From positions 62,001-126,000 of the forward strand of contig NZ_FNOR01000001.1 in the NCBI RefSeq assembly GCF_900107095.1: 64,000 nucleotides of DNA, read 5' to 3'. Each line of letters begins with the position of its first letter. Position 1 is the first letter of the stretch. The DNA comes from Collimonas sp. OK242 (GTDB lineage Bacteria > Pseudomonadota > Gammaproteobacteria > Burkholderiales > Burkholderiaceae_D). Under the pieces are notes generated by a model, which saw nothing but the letters and a program-made list of their open reading frames with translations, was not told where the DNA came from and did no database searches. The position numbers and the translations under genes are program-made. Shown piece after piece: positions 18,056 to 24,798 of the stretch.

Positions 18056-18415
18056 TTACATCACCAGCGCTTGCTCTGCGTCCAGTACCTTGCGGCGGGC
18101 CAGCGCCAGGTTGGATTTGCTCTTGTCCAGAACCGCATAGATGAACAGGCCTTCATGTTTTTCTATCGGGCGCAAGATGTGATACTGCTTGCCGAGAGTA
18201 ATCAGGATATCTTCGATGCTGTCTTTCAAGCCGAGACTTTTCATGGTTTTTGTCTTGGCGCGCACTACCTCGGTATTGCCGGCCGCAGCCAGTTCCAGAT
18301 CGATGCCGGAGCCGCCGGAACCCAGGATCATCCCGCTATTGCTATCGACGATGGCTGCCGTCAATGCGCCATCGATGCCCAATAATGTGTCAATGATAAC
18401 ATTCATGTTACTCAT
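18056..18415 (-). CDS. Roadblock/LC7-domain protein (second in module)
   Basis: 119 residues, all one Roadblock/LC7 fold: LLGIDGALTAAIVDSNSGMI, then LAAAGNTEVVRAKTKTM and IEDILITLGKQYHILRPIEK. Bacterial roadblock proteins (MglB family) bind small Ras-like GTPases as GAPs, GEFs or scaffolds. It is the last gene of the minus-strand module with a GTPase, a second roadblock-like protein and an unknown protein. A 101-bp gap separates it from the previous gene. No signal peptide; cytoplasmic. Confidence 0.82.
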   Translation of the reverse strand: MSNMNVIIDTLLGIDGALTAAIVDSNSGMILGSGGSGIDLELAAAGNTEVVRAKTKTMKSLGLKDSIEDILITLGKQYHILRPIEKHEGLFIYAVLDKSKSNLALARRKVLDAEQALVM

Positions 18416-18516
18416 ATTTTCCCCCTGCTTATATAGATAGTGGCGTTGAATGGAACAGAAACATCACCGTCGGCCGACCAGCGCCGGTGATGCATAGAGC
18501 GGATTTGGAGATGGCT

Positions 18517-18918
18517 TTATTTATTGAGGTCTAACTGCTGGATGAAATTGCTGACAATCTTGTCGACCGTCCAAAGCGTGTGTCCCAGGATAGCGTCCCG
18601 ATTGACAACGATGCACAGCAAATAAGGATATTGCATGCCGACTGGCCGGAAGATGATTTTCCCCTCCGGGGCTTCGAGCAGCAGGCGATCGCATCCGTGA
18701 AAATCCACTTCCTTGCCTACCGATCGCGCAATCGCCACCAGGGAGCTGGTCATTGCCGACAGGCGAACCGCGCTGAATTTCCGCCCCGGGTCGTGGATGG
18801 CGATTTCCTGGCCATCCAGGGTGGTCATGACTACCGTGGAGATGCCGTTTTGGGTCGTGCCGATTTGATTGAATACGTGATGGGCGGCGCTTGTTGCAGA
18901 AGCTAGCATGGCTTTCAT
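18517..18918 (-). CDS. Roadblock/LC7-like protein (first in module)
   Basis: 133 residues with a divergent roadblock layout: ISTVVMTTLDGQEIAIHDPG, an Arg/Ser-rich helix RLSAMTSSLVAIARSVGK, then GCDRLLLEAPEGKIIFRPVG and YLLCIVVNRDAILGHTL. This matches the order of strands and helix in LC7 proteins, and the motif LLLEAPEGKI is common in roadblock proteins linked to COG2229 GTPases. It starts 18 bases after the GTPase stop. Two different roadblock subunits in one module suggest a heteromeric partner for the GTPase. Confidence 0.75.
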   Translation of the reverse strand: MKAMLASATSAAHHVFNQIGTTQNGISTVVMTTLDGQEIAIHDPGRKFSAVRLSAMTSSLVAIARSVGKEVDFHGCDRLLLEAPEGKIIFRPVGMQYPYLLCIVVNRDAILGHTLWTVDKIVSNFIQQLDLNK

Positions 18919-18936
18919 GTCTCTTGATAGTTGAAT

Positions 18937-19461
18937 TTATGTTGTTACCAGCAGTGAAGAAAATATGTCCAATGCATCAAGCATTTGCGATTTTTCCCGT
19001 ACGTCCGCTGTGATCGCCGGCACCGGCATGCCCAGCATTTTTGTCAGCGCCGATGAAAACCGGTCGGTCGCCTCGGCACTGATCGGACGCGCCAGCAACA
19101 GCATGCATGGCATGGTTTCTGCGACCGACAAGACGGTGCGGATATATTGCGCTGCTATCTGAACCGAGTCCGGCTGGTTGGCGTCGACCATCACGATGAC
19201 GCCGATAGACATGGAGAGCAGCCAACCGCGTACGAAATCGAAGCGATCCTGTCCGGGGCTGCCGTAAATATGCAGCTGCTCGCCGCCATCCAGTTCCACC
19301 ACGCCGAAATCGGCGCCGACAGTGGTGTTTTTTTTGGCGGAAGATGAGGGATCCATGTTAGGGACGTCGCAATCCACCATGAGATCCCCGCACAGAGAGC
19401 GGATGGCGGTGGTTTTGCCGATCCCCATCGGCCCTAGCAGAACAATCCGGAGTATGCACAC
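18937..19461 (-). CDS. Small Ras-like GTPase of the COG2229/MglA-related group
   Basis: 174 residues from a GTG at 19461, whose G is the last base of the upstream TAG stop (TAGTG), indicating translational coupling. An ATG at 19506 would add 15 residues and overlap the upstream gene, so it is less likely. The P-loop is LLGPMGIGKTTAIRSLCG. The switch II region is LHIYGSPGQDRFDFVRGW, where a PGQ replaces the usual TAGQE. The strand VIVMVDANQP replaces the NKxD specificity loop. GTPases of this group work with roadblock proteins as polarity or signalling switches. Neighbouring pilus genes suggest a role in pilus control; that is inference. Confidence 0.85.
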   Translation of the reverse strand: MCILRIVLLGPMGIGKTTAIRSLCGDLMVDCDVPNMDPSSSAKKNTTVGADFGVVELDGGEQLHIYGSPGQDRFDFVRGWLLSMSIGVIVMVDANQPDSVQIAAQYIRTVLSVAETMPCMLLLARPISAEATDRFSSALTKMLGMPVPAITADVREKSQMLDALDIFSSLLVTT

Positions 19462-20255
19462 TATGGGGTTCTCTCCAACTCTTGTGACCGAGCCCGGCCC
19501 AGCCACTGATTGATTTTCTTGACGAATAATCCGACGCCGCCTTCCCTTTGCTCCAGCGATATCTGCTGCGAGGATTGGCGGGCGAGTTGGTGCGTGATGA
19601 GTTCATGAGCGCTGAGCGCCATATCTCCTTCAACAAGCACGCTCTTCTTTTTCAATTCATCAAGAAACAGATACGCATCGCGTTCAGTCAAGCCGCCATA
19701 TGTCAACAGCCAGCGCCAGTTGACGGTCTGTTTTGTCATTACCGCAAGAATTTTTTTAAACCGGACCGTAGAGAAATCATGTTCGAGACTGATCCATTTC
19801 GAGATGCGATAGTTTTTTTGCGAGAATGGATCAGCATCCATGTCCGGGCTGTCGCCAATGGTTTTCATGTCTAGCAATCGCAAGGCAGCCCGATCCAGTG
19901 CGTTAACCAAATCCGAAAGGCTGAAATTGAGCGGCAGAGTCATGTCTCCTTTACGGCCTGGATAGGAGGCGGATTCGGAAATCCAGATACACACGCAGTT
20001 AGCCGGAAGCGCCTCGCGCGCATTGAAAATCTGCATGTCCAGAAGCGCCACCGAGGCACGCTTGAGATCGGAGGGGATCCATTTGAATACCGTTTTTCCA
20101 TCCGCAAGCTGCATCAGGAGGTCATAGCGCAAGAATTCTTTCTCAGCGAGATATCTGAGCGATATAGGGGCAATTTTACGCATCGCGTACGCCGATTCGA
20201 GTGCTGCTGATGGAGGCGAAGGCGGCGGTGAGGCGGCGGAATTGCGCGCTTGCAT
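19461..20255 (-). CDS. Unknown protein of the GTPase module; possible pseudo-receiver plus winged helix
   Basis: 264 residues from ATG 20255. An alternative ATG at 20183 (MRKIAPIS) would remove a Pro/Ser-rich stretch; neither has a clear ribosome-binding site. The middle part (KRASVALLDMQIFNAREALP, ending in LPLNFSLSDLVNALDRAALR) has the beta-alpha rhythm of a receiver domain without the acidic pocket. The C-terminal part (WRWLLTYGGLTERDAYLFLD, ELKKKSVLVEGD) looks like a winged helix. I recognise no named family with certainty. It is the first gene of the minus-strand module and is coupled to the GTPase gene, so it may be the upstream input or effector of the GTPase. Confidence 0.6.
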   Translation of the reverse strand: MQARNSAASPPPSPPSAALESAYAMRKIAPISLRYLAEKEFLRYDLLMQLADGKTVFKWIPSDLKRASVALLDMQIFNAREALPANCVCIWISESASYPGRKGDMTLPLNFSLSDLVNALDRAALRLLDMKTIGDSPDMDADPFSQKNYRISKWISLEHDFSTVRFKKILAVMTKQTVNWRWLLTYGGLTERDAYLFLDELKKKSVLVEGDMALSAHELITHQLARQSSQQISLEQREGGVGLFVKKINQWLGRARSQELERTP

Positions 20256-20460
20256 TTTCTAATTGCCAATTCAGCATGGATTCTTCCTTCAAAGACGCGG
20301 TAATTCAGTCGACATTTGCTTGCCAGGCGAGCGGCGTCTGCAAGGCATGTGTATGCAAAGTATTTTTTCGTTCCCTGGGCGTGCGACAAGATTAAGCAAT
20401 GCGACGAATAGGGGGTATCAGGGAATCTTTATATTTCCGTAGGCTCAGCGTTGCCGATTG

Positions 20461-20474
20461 TAAGGAAATCCCTA
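20461..20474. promoter_or_regulatory. RcsB-like palindrome TAAGGAAATCCCTA
   Basis: A 14-bp box of the same type as those at P1-P5, 206 bp upstream of the GTPase module and in the gap before the CxxH/CxxC gene. On the minus strand, TATAAA (20433-20428) lies 28 bases further and could be the -10 of the GTPase module; this spacing is a few bases longer than at P1-P5. Confidence 0.45.
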
Positions 20475-20587
20475 GTTCCTCTATGAAAACTTGAGCGCCG
20501 CAATGTTTTCAAGCAGCGAATTTTGTTGTTGCCGATCCAATTTATATCGGCTGACCAGCGGAATAATTTGCGATTCTGAAGGAAATT

Positions 20588-20642
20588 CTTACATGGATTT
20601 CAGGAAGACCTGATTGGAATTTTCTTTGACACTATTCACTAT
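20588..20642 (+). promoter_or_regulatory. Shared-architecture promoter P4, upstream of a tiny CxxH/CxxC protein
   Basis: CTTACA (20588-20593, one mismatch to CCTACA), six bases, TCAGGAAGACCTGA (20600-20613), 23 bases, then CACTAT (20637-20642). The first box GAAGGAAATTCTTA is at 20578-20591. Predicted start is near 20649, about 32 bases before the ATG at 20681. Confidence 0.6.
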
Positions 20643-20680
20643 CAGGCATAGGACTTGGCAGATCAGGAAGGTAGCCGTTG

Positions 20681-20878
20681 ATGAATCGAGCTCTTCGAAA
20701 AATTGCTCCGCCAGCAATCGATGCGAGTACGTCAGCGGCAAGCGCTGTCTCCGGCAGGAGATTCTGTACGAATCACCAGGGAGAAGTAGCGGCGGGCGAG
20801 GGCAGTCACGTTTTGCGCAGGAATTCAAAACGCTGGATCTGTTTTCGATGCCAGGAAATCATCCGGCGCCGCAGCTAA
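20681..20878 (+). CDS. Small putative zinc-ribbon protein (CxxH...CxxC)
   Basis: 65 residues from ATG 20681, with AGGAAGG about 9 bases upstream. The N terminus is Ala/Ser-rich. It continues RRFCTNHQGE, then SHVLRRNSKRWICFRCQE, and ends basic. Cys-x2-His and Cys-x2-Cys, separated by about 26 residues, could bind one zinc ion. The gene sits directly behind promoter P4 with a short leader, which is the best argument that it is real. Two longer readings in other frames overlap it and lack such features. Function unknown; small proteins of this shape are often nucleic-acid-binding or protein-binding adaptors. Confidence 0.55.
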   Translation: MNRALRKIAPPAIDASTSAASAVSGRRFCTNHQGEVAAGEGSHVLRRNSKRWICFRCQEIIRRRS

Positions 20879-20984
20879 TCGATATTTTTGAATATTTTCG
20901 ATGATTGCCGAACCTTGAATACATCGAATTATCTGTATGACCTTTTGCGGCTATTCACGTTTTTCAGATCGACAGGGGAACAAC

Positions 20985-21341
20985 ATGCTACAAAATATTT
21001 CAGACGACGATGCTCTGTTGCTGGCGCAAATACTGCGTTCTTTTAATCTGGACGAAACAACCAGCGCTGCGCGATTCATAGAAAGCCTGACGTTCGACGC
21101 CATTTTTCTTGAGGAGTGGGAGAGCGTCTGCGGCAGCCAGCCTCAGCTGCGGTTTTACGGCAGGCTTGCCGACGCCATTCTGGATGGACTGGCGAACCAT
21201 AGCGATGTGGACAATTCTGTGCGTGAAAAAGCCACTCAGTTGCTTGCCGAAATCGAGGCGCATTATGAATGGCTCAGTAACTATATGAATACAAGCAGAG
21301 CCGTCGATGCAAGACCCAGGATGGAATTTCTGCCATATTGA
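20985..21341 (+). CDS. Hypothetical protein, Asp/Glu-rich and helical
   Basis: 118 residues from ATG 20985, preceded by AGGGGAA; an in-frame start at 20937 lacks a ribosome-binding site. The sequence is acidic and mostly helical (DDDALLLAQILRSF, RFIESLTFDAIFLEEWESV, VREKATQLLAEIEAHYEWL), with no Cys pair, signal peptide or TM. I do not recognise the family. It lies between the CxxH/CxxC gene and the convergent autotransporter gene, and could be read from P4. Confidence 0.6.
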   Translation: MLQNISDDDALLLAQILRSFNLDETTSAARFIESLTFDAIFLEEWESVCGSQPQLRFYGRLADAILDGLANHSDVDNSVREKATQLLAEIEAHYEWLSNYMNTSRAVDARPRMEFLPY

Positions 21342-21367
21342 CGCAGATCATGGCATTGCAGCGGCGC

Positions 21368-24300
21368 TTACCAGCTCCAGCGCGTGCCCGTATTCGCCAT
21401 CAGCGTGCGCTGTTGTGTTCCGCCGAGGTTGCCGGTGTAGCTTACGGCAACGAACGCACTGGTCGATTTGCCGATCTTTGCGGCCAAGCCAAAGTTTAGC
21501 TGGCCCGCTGTCTGATTCGCGCTGGTGGAAATGGCTGTCGCACCGTCAAAATTGCTAGTATCGTGAGCGCCGCAGCTCCGCAGTATGTTGACCCGCAGAT
21601 ACGGCAGCCAGGCCGTTGCCGCTGTCTCAAACCGGCCTTGCAAGCGCATGCCGAGCCGAGCCAGGAAGGCGCTGCCGTGGTTGAAGCTCACAGCAGACAC
21701 GCCGTCGTGTAAATCGTTGAACCGCAGATTTTGCCAGATCACTTGCGCCTGAGGTTCGATGCTTGCGCTGGCGCCAAGCGGCATTGGCAGGCCGCCCTCG
21801 ATCGATCCGATGAGCGCGCTGCCATGCGTTGTGGCGCCGACGCCATCACGCGAACGCGGATCTGCCGACAATGAACTTCCCATCAGGACTGTATCCGTGT
21901 ACCAGCCGCCGGGGCCGACCTGAGTCCAGTAAGCGCCCAGGCTGTAGGCGTCGACCGACAGCTGGCCGACATCGCGATTTTGCATGGCCATCGCAAAGCC
22001 GTTGACATTCCCGGCGGCGTGCGCAAAGCCGGCAAACAGACCGTAATGGTTGCGTTGCCCGCCAGCGCTGGTGTCGGCATAGATGTCGTGGCCGGCCTGC
22101 ATTCCCGTCATTGATCCATCGAACTGGGGCGAAACAGTACCGTCCTGACCTTGCCTGGTGCTGCTACCCCAGACACGCCCCCATGCGGCCGGCAATGCGC
22201 CGTTCTCGGTCAGCAGCGATTGCTCTCCCTGGCGGTCGTGGAAGTTGTCGAGCTGCTGGAGGTTGAGCTGCCGGGCGACACTGGCAATTTCTGCATAAAT
22301 CGGCACTTCGGGGCGATACAGCGGGATTGCGCCGGAGCCTGTCGTGGGCTGGGTGACTGCGGGTGTAGTCAATGGCGTGGCGGGGGCGGTGCTTGCAGGT
22401 GCGACCAAGGTCGTGCTTGGAGGCGTAGTTGCAGGCGTAGCGGGCATTTGCGGCAAGGTGTTGCGCAGATACCAGTTTTCGGATGTGCCGCTGGTCACGC
22501 CGCCTTTGGCAAGATAGTAAGAATATGCGCCAGCCTTGAGCGGGCCGGCCAGCGTGAATGCACCTGCGGCCGTCGTCGCCCCATTTACGGCCTGCACCAC
22601 TTCAATGCCGTCAGCGACGATGGCGGCCCCGGGGCCGCCGATATTCGCGATGCGCAAACTTGACGTTCCGCTGGCGGCGCCGCCGTTAATCACCAGCCGG
22701 TCCGACGCCGCGCCGTCGCCTGCCAGGTAAGTGTTGAGGGCGATGCTGCCGTTGCGGCCGACATAGTTACCGACGACATTGAGCCGGTTGCCAATGCCTT
22801 GGCCGCCGATTTGCACCAGGCCGGCGTTCACCAATGCACCGTTGATCGTAAAGGCGCCGTTGCCCGAACTGGCAAACGGGGGCAAGGCGTTGGCCACCGC
22901 GACGGTGCCGCTGTTGGTCACTGCCCCTGTGATGCTGCCATAACCGCCGAGCACGGCGCCTGACGAGACGGTCGTACTGCCGCCGGACAATGCTGCATTG
23001 GCGTGAGAGGCGTCGCCCACTGCCAGTATTCCGGCGGCGGCGATGGTGCCGCCGGTATATGAATTGTCAGCATTCAGCATCGTCATGCCGGTGCCTGCCT
23101 GCGTGACAGAGCCGCTACCGGAAATCACGCCGGCGAAAGTCACGTTGTCTGAACGCATGAAGACAAGCGCACCATTGTTTGCGACATCGCCCACGATGCT
23201 GCCAGTCGTGCCATCGTTACCCAGCTGCAGCGTGCCGGCCGAAATCGTCGTGCCGCCGGTATAAGTATTGCTTCCTGCAAGCGTCAGGCTTCCTGTTCCC
23301 GCCTTGTTGAAACCGCCGGAACCAGCTATGCCTTGCGTCAGCGTCGATGCAAATCCTTGCGTGTCGATCGTGCCGCCCGCTGCATTGAGCGATACCGAGC
23401 GGGAATTGGCGAGATTGAAGCCTTGCAAAAGCTGCAGCGTACCGCCGTTGAATGTCAGGCCACCGGTATTTGCACCCAGTGCGTTGTCGGCGCCGGCAGC
23501 GACAATCCCGCCAGTGAGCGTGGTGCCGCCGGAATAGGTATTGCCGCCGGCGGCTGCCGGCGCCAGCGCCAGCGTGCCGCCCAGGGTCTTTTCGAGCGCA
23601 CCGGCGCCGGAAATGAGACCGGTATAGGTCCCGTTGTCGGGCTGCGCAAAACGCACCAGGCCATTATCCGCAACGGCGAGCGGCAGGTTTTGCGCGCGTG
23701 CTTCAAGCGTGCCGGCCGCATCGACGGTCACTTTTCCGGTATATGCGCTGTTGTTAGCGGTCAAAGCCAGCGTGCCTTGCTGAACTTCGGCGGTCCTGAT
23801 CCCGGTGATGGGGGTGGTCAGCGTCCAGGTTCCCGAATCGTTTTTGATGAGTGATGAGAAATTGGTGATATTGCCGGGCAGGGAGGCGCTCCCGGTGCCG
23901 CTCAGGAAGAGGGCATTGTTGCCGCCGCCGCCATCGAATTTGCCCGTGATGACCGATCCTGTATAGAGTCGCAATGTGTCGTCGCCGCCGGAGAAAACAA
24001 GGTTGCCGGCGATTCGCCCCTTGTTGCTAAAGTCCACCGCGCCGTTGCCGGATGCACCGATCACATTGCCCGGCGCCTGGATGACGCCGGTTTCATTGTT
24101 GATAACCGTGTTCAGCCCGCTCGCGTTTTGAAACCAGATGGCAACAGCGTGATCCGCCTTGATCGTGCCATTGTTGACGATAAGATTGCCACTGCCTTGC
24201 GGATTGACTGCTTCGGCACTGACCGCGGTGCCGGTCGCCAGGACCTGGCCTCCTTGAGCGACAGTCAGGGTGCCGTTATTGCGAAACTCGATCGTATTGG

Positions 24301-24643
24301 CGCCGGCCTTATATAGTCCAGGATTGCGGACCCCGTTGGCGCTTACCGTGCCGCCGTTCTGGACCGTTATGTTTGCGTTGTCGCGCAAGCTGATTGCGTT
24401 TGCGTCACCGACCGCGATCCGGCTGCCCGTGCCGACTGTGACCGTCCGGCCATCCTCGGCCGCCAGATTGCCTCTGCCAACCGGCGTGGTCCAGGGATTC
24501 GCCGCGCTGGCGTCGCAGATTGTCGATTGCCCAGAGGTGACGCAGGCCGCATAAGCAGTCCCGGGTTTCACACTCAGCGCGGGTATCAGCAAAAGGGAAG
24601 ATGCGGCGGAAAGCGCAAAACGATAGCGGACGGGATGGGACAT
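21368..24643 (-). CDS. Type V autotransporter with PATR-repeat passenger
   Basis: 1091 residues. The signal peptide ends GTAYAAC. The passenger (about 32-700) is a beta-helix built of autotransporter-associated repeats, for example NTYTGGTTISAGTLQLGNDG and GGTLALAPAAAGGNTYSGGT. A Pro/Thr/Ala linker (TPPSTTLVAPAST, TPLTTPAVTQPTTG) joins a C-terminal autotransporter barrel of about 270 residues. The barrel starts near PAAWGRVWGS and ends on the aromatic TRWSW required for BAM insertion. It would display or release the passenger at the cell surface; adhesion or autoaggregation is the usual role. The palindrome at 24746-24763 and a TATAAA at 24726-24721 precede it. Confidence 0.92.
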   Translation of the reverse strand: MSHPVRYRFALSAASSLLLIPALSVKPGTAYAACVTSGQSTICDASAANPWTTPVGRGNLAAEDGRTVTVGTGSRIAVGDANAISLRDNANITVQNGGTVSANGVRNPGLYKAGANTIEFRNNGTLTVAQGGQVLATGTAVSAEAVNPQGSGNLIVNNGTIKADHAVAIWFQNASGLNTVINNETGVIQAPGNVIGASGNGAVDFSNKGRIAGNLVFSGGDDTLRLYTGSVITGKFDGGGGNNALFLSGTGSASLPGNITNFSSLIKNDSGTWTLTTPITGIRTAEVQQGTLALTANNSAYTGKVTVDAAGTLEARAQNLPLAVADNGLVRFAQPDNGTYTGLISGAGALEKTLGGTLALAPAAAGGNTYSGGTTLTGGIVAAGADNALGANTGGLTFNGGTLQLLQGFNLANSRSVSLNAAGGTIDTQGFASTLTQGIAGSGGFNKAGTGSLTLAGSNTYTGGTTISAGTLQLGNDGTTGSIVGDVANNGALVFMRSDNVTFAGVISGSGSVTQAGTGMTMLNADNSYTGGTIAAAGILAVGDASHANAALSGGSTTVSSGAVLGGYGSITGAVTNSGTVAVANALPPFASSGNGAFTINGALVNAGLVQIGGQGIGNRLNVVGNYVGRNGSIALNTYLAGDGAASDRLVINGGAASGTSSLRIANIGGPGAAIVADGIEVVQAVNGATTAAGAFTLAGPLKAGAYSYYLAKGGVTSGTSENWYLRNTLPQMPATPATTPPSTTLVAPASTAPATPLTTPAVTQPTTGSGAIPLYRPEVPIYAEIASVARQLNLQQLDNFHDRQGEQSLLTENGALPAAWGRVWGSSTRQGQDGTVSPQFDGSMTGMQAGHDIYADTSAGGQRNHYGLFAGFAHAAGNVNGFAMAMQNRDVGQLSVDAYSLGAYWTQVGPGGWYTDTVLMGSSLSADPRSRDGVGATTHGSALIGSIEGGLPMPLGASASIEPQAQVIWQNLRFNDLHDGVSAVSFNHGSAFLARLGMRLQGRFETAATAWLPYLRVNILRSCGAHDTSNFDGATAISTSANQTAGQLNFGLAAKIGKSTSAFVAVSYTGNLGGTQQRTLMANTGTRWSW

Positions 24644-24745
24644 TTTGTTTTAACTTATGAAATCGGCGTGCGCCAAGAGTAGTCAGCAAAAAGGAGGTGC
24701 GGCATCAGGAAGCCATGATTTTTATACGGAATTGCGGCATTTAAT

Positions 24746-24763
24746 CGTAGGGATTTCCCTACG
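24746..24763 (-). promoter_or_regulatory. Perfect palindrome CGTAGGGATTTCCCTACG before the autotransporter
   Basis: Eight-base arms with a TT centre, the most symmetric member of the RcsB-like box family in the window. On the minus strand, TATAAA begins 22 bases after the TAGGGA-TT-TCCCTA core, close to the spacing of the second box at P1-P5. It lies in the gap between the lipoprotein and autotransporter genes, so the autotransporter likely has its own regulated promoter. Confidence 0.6.
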
Positions 24764-24798
24764 ATGCGGGCTGCGCCAGCCGCAGCCCGCATTTTTCT

